Assembly (NCBI RefSeq): GCF_001580015.1
Contig: NZ_LSZQ01000013.1
Location: forward strand, 1-64,000
Reading direction: 5' to 3'
DNA length: 64,000 bases
Source: Cephaloticoccus primus
Lineage (GTDB): Bacteria > Verrucomicrobiota > Verrucomicrobiia > Opitutales > Opitutaceae
Shown: positions 10,029 to 17,165 of the stretch, one piece after another
How the letters are laid out: each line of letters starts with the position of its first letter
How positions within the stretch are numbered: position 1 is the first letter of the stretch
Notes under the pieces: generated by a model
Database searches by the model: none
What the model saw: only the letters and a program-made list of their open reading frames with translations
Told to the model about the DNA's origin: nothing
Made by a program: the position numbers and the translations under genes

Positions 10029-11375
10029 ATGCGGCTCGAAAAAATCATCGCACGCAGCCGCATCATCGACCTGCACAGCGTGACGCTGCGCGGCGCACTT
10101 GAAGAGCTGCTCAGCGTCTGCGCCGAAAAGTTTGACGACCTGAAGCCAGAGTCGCTCCTGCGCGGCCTGCTCGCGCGCGAGAGCACGATGACCACGTACC
10201 TGGGCCACGGCGTGTCGCTGCCGCACGTGCGCGTGAAGATGAAGCGCCGCTACATCCTCGCGATCGGGCGCAGCCGCACCGGCATCCGCCACGAGGGCGT
10301 AAAGGACGAGGAGCGCGTGAACCTCATCTTCATGCTGCTGGCGGGCGACCGCGCGCCCAACTACCTGCAAGTCCTCGCCTCCATCGCGCGCCAGGTCCGC
10401 GAGCCCGAGCTCGTCCAAAACCTCACCACCGCGCCCGATCTCGACACGCTCTATGAGCGGCTCGTCGGCGGCTTCGATGGCATCCGCCCCGTCCAGGCGC
10501 AGCAAAACCGCACCAACCGGCTTCTCTTTCGCGAAGCGCAGCGCGTGGCGAGCGGCGCCGCATGCAGCGCTATCATGGTCTTCGGCGACACCTTTATCGG
10601 CGGCATCCCGGCGGGGATTTTACGCTCGAAAATCAAGACGATCCTCGTCTCGCGAAACTCCGTCGAGCAGCCCGCCAGCGAGGACAAGGAAGACTTTAAT
10701 ATCACCCTCCAGGTCCGCGCGTTTTCCAACCAGCGCATGTCGCAGCTCCGCAGCGCGATCCTGATGGCGCTGACGCACGGCGCGCTAAACTTCACCGACC
10801 GCATCTGCTGCATCGGCGGCGTGGCGGGCAGTAACCAGTTCGACACGCTCACCGTAGTCGAGATCGAGCGCGAGTTTCAGACCCTGCTCACCGGCCGCAA
10901 CGACCTGCTGCCGCTTGACGTAAAACCCGAAGTGCTGGAGCGCGTGATCGCCGTGGCCACAGAGCTGGCCATCGAAGGCCGCGAGGGAAAACCCGTCGGC
11001 TCGCTCTTCGTCGTGGGCGACATCCACAAAGTCGAAAAGCTCTCCAAGCCACTCGTCCTCAACCCCTTCTACGGCTACAAAGAAGAAGACCGCAACATCC
11101 TGAATCCCTTTATGGATGAGACGGTGAAGGAGTTTTCGTCAATCGACGGAGCCTTCTTGATCGGTGGCGACGGCGTGCTCGAATCCGCAGGCAGCCTGAT
11201 CCAGGCGGTCGATACCGATCACTCTCTCCCCGGCGGGCTGGGCAGCCGGCATGCGGCTGCGGCCGCGATCAGCCTGAAGGCGCAGTGCATCGCCATCGTC
11301 GTATCGAGCTCCGGCCAGGTGACCTTGTTTCGCCGCGGCGTCATGCTCCCGCTGATGGATCGCCGTGCACAGTGA
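10029..11375 (+). CDS. PTS EIIA-like / diadenylate cyclase (DAC) fusion protein
   Basis: A 448-residue protein with a PTS EIIA type-2 (PtsN-like) domain at about residues 1-150. It keeps the histidine phosphorylated in that family: GVSLPH, His66. The C-terminus (about 365-440) is a DisA_N/DAC domain with both hallmark motifs: DGA at 373-375 and GSRH at 405-408 followed by AAAAIS, then AIVVSSSGQVTLF. DAC domains condense two ATP into c-di-AMP, which controls K+ and osmotic balance. Residues 155-360 between them form an alpha/beta region I do not recognise. There are no membrane helices, unlike DacA/CdaA, and no DisA helix-hairpin-helix DNA-binding domain. The architecture suggests phosphorelay control of c-di-AMP synthesis; this is inference. 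Confidence 0.82.
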   Translation: MRLEKIIARSRIIDLHSVTLRGALEELLSVCAEKFDDLKPESLLRGLLARESTMTTYLGHGVSLPHVRVKMKRRYILAIGRSRTGIRHEGVKDEERVNLIFMLLAGDRAPNYLQVLASIARQVREPELVQNLTTAPDLDTLYERLVGGFDGIRPVQAQQNRTNRLLFREAQRVASGAACSAIMVFGDTFIGGIPAGILRSKIKTILVSRNSVEQPASEDKEDFNITLQVRAFSNQRMSQLRSAILMALTHGALNFTDRICCIGGVAGSNQFDTLTVVEIEREFQTLLTGRNDLLPLDVKPEVLERVIAVATELAIEGREGKPVGSLFVVGDIHKVEKLSKPLVLNPFYGYKEEDRNILNPFMDETVKEFSSIDGAFLIGGDGVLESAGSLIQAVDTDHSLPGGLGSRHAAAAAISLKAQCIAIVVSSSGQVTLFRRGVMLPLMDRRAQ

Positions 11376-11634
11376 GCAAGAATGAGTCAGGTGCGCGGCT
11401 AGCGCGCGCGCAGGACAAGCGTACATGCCGGAAATGCGTGGAGGGCGCGGCTTGCGCAAAGTCGCGCGCTCGTTTGGGGGCAGGCGCAGGCCTGCTGAGC
11501 GGCCTACCCGCGGCGGGCGCAGGTTGAGACTGGCCGGACGGTTTTGTAGGGCGTGCCAAATAATCGACCTTGCCCTGAGGGCGGCGCGGGCTTTTCTCGC
11601 CAGCCTCTCTCCCACGTCAAATTTTTAGAAAACC
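11376..11634. other. GC-rich intergenic region before rpmG
   Basis: This stretch of 259 bases has no open frame with protein-like composition on either strand and matches no tRNA, SRP RNA, tmRNA or RNase P landmark I can recognise. It contains short palindromes such as GCCCTGAGGGC. It ends in AATTTTTAGAAAACC directly before the rpmG start, the T-rich leader type seen before many genes here. Confidence 0.4.
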
Positions 11635-11799
11635 ATGCAAGACCAAATCATCCTCGAATGCACCGAAGCCCGCAAAGAAGGTAAACCGGTGTCCCGCTAC
11701 CTCAGCACGCGCAACAAGAAGACCGTGACCGAGCGTATCGAGAAGAAGAAGTACAACCCGCACCTCAAGCGCCACACGCTGCACAAAGAGATCAAGTAA
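11635..11799 (+). CDS. rpmG: 50S ribosomal protein L33 (bL33)
   Basis: A 54-residue basic protein, encoded from an ATG preceded by a T-rich leader. The translation starts [20 protein letters not shown] and continues with RYLSTRNKK, a basic [20 protein letters not shown] end, and the typical L33 spacing. It has a single Cys, so it is the zinc-independent form lacking the CXXC pairs. It binds near the E site of the large subunit. The closest downstream feature is a strong terminator about 165 bases on. Confidence 0.95.
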   Translation: MQDQIILECTEARKEGKPVSRYLSTRNKKTVTERIEKKKYNPHLKRHTLHKEIK

Positions 11800-11832
11800 G
11801 GCGGGAGGGGCGTGCGCGGCGGGAGGGGCGGT
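11800..11832 (+). repeat. G-rich tandem repeat (GCGGGAGGGGCG unit, two copies)
   Basis: Two near-identical GGCGGGAGGGGCG units lie directly after the rpmG stop codon. The same unit recurs at 37691, 38336, 41004 and 50474. With its successive runs of three or four G it could form a G-quadruplex on the plus strand. Confidence 0.7.
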
Positions 11833-11965
11833 AGGGCTGCGCAAGTGCTACACAGCGGTCTTCGGACAACCCACGCTTTGTACACGCGGTGTGTATTGGG
11901 CGGTGTATGTGTGGACACTGCGCCGCGCCCGCGAAAGTACCTCGAAAATATGAGGCTGCCGCGCC

Positions 11966-11994
11966 GCCGGACTTTTGGAAAGTCCGGCTTTTTT
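11966..11994 (+). terminator. Rho-independent terminator downstream of rpmG
   Basis: GCCGGACTTT and AAAGTCCGGC form a 10-bp perfect stem with the triloop TGG, followed by six T. It lies 166 bases past the rpmG stop, and no other plus-strand gene is seen between. Confidence 0.9.
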
Positions 11995-12025
11995 GGGGAA
12001 ACATTCCGGCTGTTTTGCCCTCCAG

Positions 12026-12036
12026 TTTAGACTAAA
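12026..12036. promoter_or_regulatory. Candidate operator of the MazEF-type operon
   Basis: An 11-base perfect palindrome, TTTAGACTAAA, lies 41 bases upstream of the antitoxin start. Toxin-antitoxin operons are usually autoregulated through such sites; assignment here rests only on position and symmetry. Confidence 0.3.
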
Positions 12037-12077
12037 GGGACTTGAGGAGTGCCTTCGCGGAGATACCCTCATGACTC

Positions 12078-12428
12078 ATGGCCAAACAACTGACTATTAC
12101 GCTGGATGACTCAGCCTACGCTGGCCTGCTGGCCAAGATCCCCGAACACAGGCTTGGCGAGTACTTGGTCGATTTGCTGAGCCGAAATCTGTCACAACCC
12201 CAAATGCGAAAGCCCACCCGCACTGCCGAGGATTCTTGGGAAGCCGAGGTCGCTGCCGTGCCTGAAAACACGTGGGCTTGGCGAGAGGGGATGCCGCTTG
12301 TTCGTACAGAGCTGGGACCGGCAGAAATAGAAGCGAGCTATCGTGCCATGGCGGCAGATCGGGAGCGGGAGGCAGAAGCTCAAGAGTGGTGCGAAGCGGT
12401 GATTGGCGACATCCCGTCGGATGATTGA
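12078..12428 (+). CDS. Antitoxin of a MazEF/PemIK-type module
   Basis: A 116-residue acidic protein directly upstream of a MazF-like toxin. The N-terminus (KQLTITLDDSAYAGLLAKIPEHRLGEYLVDLL) looks like a ribbon-helix-helix element: a beta strand followed by two helices, as in CopG-type antitoxins. The C-terminal half is rich in Glu, Ala and Trp and is probably the disordered toxin-wrapping segment. A 12-base gap to the toxin indicates cotranscription. By analogy it neutralises the toxin and represses the operon. The family call comes mainly from context and length. Confidence 0.75.
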   Translation: MAKQLTITLDDSAYAGLLAKIPEHRLGEYLVDLLSRNLSQPQMRKPTRTAEDSWEAEVAAVPENTWAWREGMPLVRTELGPAEIEASYRAMAADREREAEAQEWCEAVIGDIPSDD

Positions 12429-12440
12429 TGGGAGGCAATT

Positions 12441-12761
12441 ATGAAACGCGGCGAAGTTTACTGGGTTGCCTTTGATCCTTCCATAGGCAGCGAAATCCAA
12501 AAAACACGCCCGGCAGTGATTGTAAGCCGGGACGCGTCTAACCGAAACGTGGGACGAGTGACGGTGGTTCCTTTTACTCAGAGCATCGCCAATGTATTTA
12601 TCGGCGAGGCGATTGTACACCTCTCGGGAAAAATGAGCAAGGCGGTGGCCGATCAAATAGCAACGGTGGACAAAACTCGCGTAAGAGATCGGATCGGTTG
12701 GCTATCGCCGCCCGAGCTCAAAGCGGTGGAAGAGGCGATACGAGCACACCTGGAGCTGTGA
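12441..12761 (+). CDS. MazF/PemK-type endoribonuclease toxin
   Basis: A 106-residue protein with the MazF fold signature: RGEVYWVAFDPSIGSEIQKTRPAVIVS at residues 3-29, then VTVVPFTQS and a C-terminal VADQIATVDKTRVRDRIG. The Arg in KTRPAV and the Thr in VPFT match catalytic positions of the family, which cleaves mRNA at short motifs. It is preceded by GGGAGG six bases before the ATG, one of the few clear Shine-Dalgarno sequences in the window, which suggests acquisition with its partner. A small GCACC-TGAT-GGTGC hairpin and a T-run lie just after the stop. Confidence 0.9.
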   Translation: MKRGEVYWVAFDPSIGSEIQKTRPAVIVSRDASNRNVGRVTVVPFTQSIANVFIGEAIVHLSGKMSKAVADQIATVDKTRVRDRIGWLSPPELKAVEEAIRAHLEL

Positions 12762-12858
12762 TGGGCGAGGCACCTGATGGTGCGTGTACACATTTTTAAA
12801 GAGAACGTCGCAGGCTGCGCTCTCCACCTTCCCCCGTCTTCCTGCCAGTCGGCTGGGC

Positions 12859-13077
12859 TCAGGATTTGCGGCGGGTGGCGCGCCAGCTTTCGCGGTGTTT
12901 GCGGATCCAGTCGAGCAGGGCGCGCTCGAAGCCGATGTCGTAACCGAGCCGTTCCGACTCCAGCCACTTGTGCTTCAAGATCTCTTCGCGCTCGGCGAGA
13001 AACTCTTGGTAGAGGCTGGATTTTTTTACAAATTCTCTGGATTGGGCAGGTTCGGTCTTAGGTGGAGCTTGTGTCAT
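12859..13077 (-). CDS. Small conserved protein, DUF4032 C-terminus-like
   Basis: A 72-residue protein from the ATG at 13077; an in-frame ATG at 13131 is possible but gives an uncharacteristic Pro-rich extension. The core HKWLESERLGYDIGFERALL followed by DWIRKHRESWR resembles the ending found in DUF4032 proteins and in short standalone relatives, where a W-x-L/Y-SE-x-x-G-x-D-(V/I)-G pattern is conserved. Function is unknown. It is convergent with mazF and separated from mrp by a 230-base AT-richer gap. Confidence 0.6.
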   Translation of the reverse strand: MTQAPPKTEPAQSREFVKKSSLYQEFLAEREEILKHKWLESERLGYDIGFERALLDWIRKHRESWRATRRKS

Positions 13078-13307
13078 TCCGAGCAGGTTAGGTCGGGGCG
13101 AGATTCCGGGTTGCTCGCGAGGCACTGTCAACGCTTGGAATACTGAGTGTGTGTCACCTCAATATAACTAATGGCATAACTGCCTTTTGTATTATGAGCG
13201 GCTCACGGGTTGCATGTGAATGCACGGATGACTGCCGCCGCCGCGTTGGCTGAGTATGCTTTTACGGCAGCCGGCCGGCCAACTCACTGCCAGCCAATTG
13301 ATTGAGC

Positions 13308-14453
13308 TCAAGCCGGATTCCCCGCGGCCCGGGGCTTTTTCAGCCCGTCGAGGAGGCCCTCCGCCATGTCGCGGAAAAGTCGGGCGACTTCGCCGTCCGG
13401 CTCGCGTACGACGATTGGCTGACCGATGTCGCCGCCTTCGCGGATCGCGGAGAGCAGCGGTACTTTGCCCAGCAACACGGTGCCTAGCTGCTCGGCGGTG
13501 ACCGCGCCGCCGCCGCTGCCAAAGAGCGCGTGGTGCTGGCCCGAGGAATCGACGAAGTCGCTCATGTTTTCGGTCACGCCGAGCAAGGGCACGTTTACTT
13601 TTTGAAACATGAGGCCGCCTTTGCGCGCGACCTGAGTGGCGGCCACTTGCGGCGTGGTGACGAGGATCGCGCCGTCGAGCGGGATCGTCTGCACGAGCGA
13701 GAGCTGCGCGTCGCCAGTCCCCGGGGGCAGGTCGATCAAGAGCAGGTCGAGCTCTCCCCAGTCCACGTTCTGGATAAACTGCTGGACGGTCTTCATGATC
13801 ATGGGCCCGCGCCAGACGACGGGCGTATTGTCGTCCACGAGGAAGCCCATGCTCATGACCTTCACGCCGTGGTGCGCCATCGGGATGATCATCGCGCCTG
13901 CGCCCTCGCCCTTGATCTCGGGGCGGCCGCTCAGCCCCATCATCAGCGGTATGCTGGGCCCGTAAATGTCGCAGTCCATGAGGCCGACGCGCGGCGAGTT
14001 TTGCCCGCCCCACGCGCGACCTTGGCGGGCGGCGAGGACTTGCGCAGCGGCGCACGCGAGGTTGACGGCTACGGTGCTCTTGCCCACGCCGCCCTTGCCG
14101 GAGGCGATTGCCACGGCGTGCGCCATGCCGCCGGGGAGCTGGGCCCCGCCCGCGAGATTGCCGCCCGCTGCGCCGCTGCTGCCGCCAGCCTGTGCGGGCG
14201 GCTTTACCGAAGTGACCGCCAGATCGACAATCGTCTCGCGCACTCCGGGCAGCTCGCGCAGCCGCTGCTCGACGGCGGTCTTGATTTGCAAGGGCACCTG
14301 CGGGTCGCTGGTCGTCAGCGCAAGCGAGACCTTGGCCGTCCCGCTTTCCTCGACAAAGGCCACCGAGCGCACGAGCCCGAAGGACACGATGTCGCGGCTA
14401 AAGCCGGGGTACTTTACTTGGGCGAGCTGGGTTTTGATGTCGTCGGCAGTCAC
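13308..14453 (-). CDS. mrp: Mrp/ApbC-type iron-sulfur cluster carrier ATPase
   Basis: A 381-residue protein. The N-terminal 90 residues are a MIP18/DUF59-like domain (VAFVEESGTAKVSLALTTSD and a PGVRETIVDLAVT stretch), then a Gly/Ala linker, then the deviant P-loop SGKGGVGKSTVAVNLA with the extra signature Lys, followed by LMDCDIYGPSIPLMMGL and LLIDLPPGTGDAQLS. ApbC/Mrp proteins bind and transfer 4Fe-4S clusters to apoproteins. A CXXC near the C-terminus is not evident, so the cluster ligands are uncertain. It is transcribed divergently from tolB with a 149-base gap. Confidence 0.93.
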   Translation of the reverse strand: MTADDIKTQLAQVKYPGFSRDIVSFGLVRSVAFVEESGTAKVSLALTTSDPQVPLQIKTAVEQRLRELPGVRETIVDLAVTSVKPPAQAGGSSGAAGGNLAGGAQLPGGMAHAVAIASGKGGVGKSTVAVNLACAAAQVLAARQGRAWGGQNSPRVGLMDCDIYGPSIPLMMGLSGRPEIKGEGAGAMIIPMAHHGVKVMSMGFLVDDNTPVVWRGPMIMKTVQQFIQNVDWGELDLLLIDLPPGTGDAQLSLVQTIPLDGAILVTTPQVAATQVARKGGLMFQKVNVPLLGVTENMSDFVDSSGQHHALFGSGGGAVTAEQLGTVLLGKVPLLSAIREGGDIGQPIVVREPDGEVARLFRDMAEGLLDGLKKPRAAGNPA

Positions 14454-14602
14454 GGAAAAATGCGCGGGAATTAAGTTGTTATGCCTCGGCGCCCTGCAAA
14501 TAGAAATGGCCCTTCGGGGCAGAGGCTTCGCTCACAAGCTCTCGCATGCCTGCTTGGGCGAAATCCCAAAATCCCTCAATTTTACCGATTTTTAAGGCTA
14601 TC

Positions 14603-15814
14603 ATGAAACTTTCGCTCTCCTGGTTATTCTCACTGCTGTGCCTCACGGCTGCTCTGCCTTTTGTGGCGCAGGCGCAGCGCAATGTGGGCGACGTCGTCAT
14701 CGCTTCCGATGTGCAGGTCGTGCCCGTGCGCGTGTCGTCGACCACGCCGGAGCTGAACGCGCTCGCCCAACAGGCTTTCGGCGCACATGGCCGCTACCGG
14801 GTCACGGCGAGCGGCTACCGCTACGACATCCGCTTCGTGCAGGCAGGCGCCAACCAGGTGCGAGTCGACATCACCAACGCCAGCGGCGGCCATCTGCACT
14901 CGCAGACGCTCTCGGGCGACAGCCTGCGGCATGCGCTGCTGCGCGCCGCCGACGTCGCCGTCGAGCGCACCAACGAGCAGGGCCTGCGCGGCTTCTTCGC
15001 CTCAAAGCTCACCTTCATCAGCGAGCGCACGGGCCGAAAGGAAGTCTACACCTCCGATCTGTTTTTTGGCGAAGTCCGCCAGCTCACCCGTGATAATTCG
15101 CAGGCGCTCACCCCGCGCTGGTCGCCCGATGGTTCGCGGATCATCTACACCAGCTACTTCCGCTCCGGCTTTCCCGACATCTTCCAGATCGACCTGCGCA
15201 ACTACCAGCGCAGCAACTTCGTGAGCTTCAAGGGCACCAACAGCGGCGCGCGCTTCAGCCCAGATGGGCGGCTGGTCGCCATGGTGCTCAGCGGCGAAGG
15301 CAATGCCGAAATCTACGTGAGCGATGCGCAGGGGCGCCAGATCCGGCGGCTCACCCGCACCGATGCCGTGGAAGCCTCGCCCTGCTTCTCGCCCGATGGC
15401 TCGCGGCTCATCTACACCTCCGATGCGGCGGGCGGCCCGCAGCTCTACGTGATGCCCGTGGCGGCGGGCGCGGGCGCTGCGCGGCGTGTGCCGACCAACA
15501 TCAGCGGCTACTGCTCGGAGCCCGACTGGAGCCGCGCCGATGCCAACAAAATTGCCTTCACCATGCGGATTGGCAGCGGCTTCCAGATCGCCGTTTACGA
15601 CTTCTCCAAACGCGAGCCCGCGCGCCAGGTCTCCCGCGCGCCTTTCGACGCAATCGAGCCCTGCTGGCTGGCCGACGGGCGGCACCTGATATACACCGCG
15701 CGCGATCGCCAGACCAGCCGCCTGTGCCTGCTCGACACCGAGACGGGCCGCTCCACGACGCTGAGCCCCGCCGGCCTCGGCACCGCTCTCCAGGCAAACG
15801 CTCTCCTGCGCTAA
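14603..15814 (+). CDS. tolB: TolB-like periplasmic beta-propeller protein
   Basis: A 403-residue exported protein. The start at 14603 begins a signal peptide (MKLSLSWLFSLLCLTAALPF, cleavage near AQA-Q); the T-rich leader CCGATTTTTAAGG precedes it. Residues 25-135 match the TolB N-terminal alpha/beta domain. Five to six PD40-type blades follow, with repeated TPRWSPDGSRIIYTSY, GARFSPDGRLVAM, SPCFSPDGSRLIYTS motifs. TolB works with Pal, TolA, TolQ and TolR to keep the outer membrane attached during division. None of those partners is in the window, so the assignment rests on the protein alone. Confidence 0.85.
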   Translation: MKLSLSWLFSLLCLTAALPFVAQAQRNVGDVVIASDVQVVPVRVSSTTPELNALAQQAFGAHGRYRVTASGYRYDIRFVQAGANQVRVDITNASGGHLHSQTLSGDSLRHALLRAADVAVERTNEQGLRGFFASKLTFISERTGRKEVYTSDLFFGEVRQLTRDNSQALTPRWSPDGSRIIYTSYFRSGFPDIFQIDLRNYQRSNFVSFKGTNSGARFSPDGRLVAMVLSGEGNAEIYVSDAQGRQIRRLTRTDAVEASPCFSPDGSRLIYTSDAAGGPQLYVMPVAAGAGAARRVPTNISGYCSEPDWSRADANKIAFTMRIGSGFQIAVYDFSKREPARQVSRAPFDAIEPCWLADGRHLIYTARDRQTSRLCLLDTETGRSTTLSPAGLGTALQANALLR

Positions 15815-15913
15815 CCACCGCGCAGCAGGCGCGCAGGTGCGGGGCGTGCCCATCTGCGATCTACCCAACGGTGCCCGGTGAGGCGCGGAGCGGGCTGCTT
15901 TATTTGGGCGCAG

Positions 15914-17149
15914 CTATCCGGCGAAGGTGATGCAGACGGCACTGGGGATGGTGGCGGTGCTGCTGGGCGCGGTGGCGGGGAGGCCGGTTTCCTGGTCGAT
16001 CAGGAAACTGCAAATGGTGCCCGTATCCTGATTGGCGGTGACGAGCCAGCGTCCGCAGGGGCAAACGGAAAAGTGGCGCGGGTTGCGGCCGCCGGAGGGC
16101 GTGTGGCCCAGCGGGCTGAGGCGTCCGCTCGCAGCATCGAGCGCGAAGGTGGCGATGCTGTCGTGTCCGCGATTGGAGGTGTAGACCCAGCGTCCGTTGG
16201 GGTGGACGCGCACTTCGGCGGCAGTGTTTTCGCCCGAGAAATCGGCAGGGAGCGTGGGCTGCGTGTCGATGAGCGTCAGTGCGGCGGTCTCGGCATCGTA
16301 GGCGTAGCTGCAGAGGCTGTTGTCGAGTTCGTTAACGACGAGGAGATGCCTTCCATCGCGGCTAAAAGCGGCGTGTCGCGGGCCCGCGCCGGGAGCGGCA
16401 GCGGTGAAGGGCGCAGGCGCGGGGCTGAGCGTGGCCTGCTCGGGGGCAAGCGCGTAAGCATAGATGCGGTCGAGCCCGAGATCGCAGACGTAGGCGTAGC
16501 GACCGTCGGGCGAGAGCGTCGCGCTGTGAACGTGGGCGGCGTCCTGGCGGCTGGGGTGTGGGCCTGTGGGGATGCCGGGTTGGTTGTGATCAATCCGGCT
16601 TTGCACAGGGCCGAGGCTGCCATCTGCGCGAATCGGCAGGCTGGCGACGAGGCCTTTGTGATAGTGGGAGGCGATGACGACGCGCGCGCTGGGGTCAACT
16701 GCGAGGTGGCAGGGAGGCTTGCCTCCGGCGCCGCTCGAATCGTGTTCAGGCGAGAGCCTGCCGCTTGCCGGATCGATGGCGAAGGTGCTGGCGAGGGCCT
16801 CGCTGCCGCTCACGGCGTAGAGCCGGCTTTTGTCAGGCGAGAGGCTGAGCCAGGTCGGATTGTCGGTTGTGGCGACGAGCTCGGGCGTGGATAGCGCCCC
16901 GCTGGGCCGGTCGATCAAGAGCGTGTAGATGCCTTGGGAGCCTTTGCCGGTGTAGGTGCCGACATAGATCCGCCGCGGCGGCGGAGGAGGAGGAGTCTTC
17001 GACTCATTTTCTGGGCGCGCGTTCGTTGCCCGCGCGTCCGCCGACTCGCCTGTCACTTCGTTTTGAGGATTTGCGCCAGCCGCGCGTGTGGTCGTTGAAG
17101 TCGGAGCGGCTGCGGTCGTTTCGGATTTGGGAGGGTTCACCGTGCTCAT
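15914..17149 (-). CDS. Lactonase-family seven-bladed beta-propeller (6-phosphogluconolactonase-like)
   Basis: A 411-residue protein. The Lactonase/YbhE family fold begins at RRIYVGTYTGKGSQGIYTLLID and continues with blade motifs such as NPTWLSLSPDKSRLYAVS, HLAVDPSARVVIASHYH, HSATLSPDGRYAYVCDLGLDRIYAY, RHAAFSRDGRHLLVVNELDN and RHFSVCPCGRWLVTANQD. Some members hydrolyse 6-phosphogluconolactone; substrate here is unproven. I start at 17149. The first 57 residues are low-complexity Thr/Ala/Pro with no signal peptide, an odd extension relative to the usual 340-residue form. It follows the PEPCK-like gene by 16 bases on the same strand, so cotranscription is likely. Confidence 0.8.
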   Translation of the reverse strand: MSTVNPPKSETTAAAPTSTTTRAAGANPQNEVTGESADARATNARPENESKTPPPPPPRRIYVGTYTGKGSQGIYTLLIDRPSGALSTPELVATTDNPTWLSLSPDKSRLYAVSGSEALASTFAIDPASGRLSPEHDSSGAGGKPPCHLAVDPSARVVIASHYHKGLVASLPIRADGSLGPVQSRIDHNQPGIPTGPHPSRQDAAHVHSATLSPDGRYAYVCDLGLDRIYAYALAPEQATLSPAPAPFTAAAPGAGPRHAAFSRDGRHLLVVNELDNSLCSYAYDAETAALTLIDTQPTLPADFSGENTAAEVRVHPNGRWVYTSNRGHDSIATFALDAASGRLSPLGHTPSGGRNPRHFSVCPCGRWLVTANQDTGTICSFLIDQETGLPATAPSSTATIPSAVCITFAG

Positions 17150-17165
17150 GCGTTTCGGGCTGTGT

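Noticed and set aside
11376-11634. Structured RNA such as RNase P or SRP RNA before rpmG
   Set aside because: None of the conserved landmarks of those RNAs could be found.
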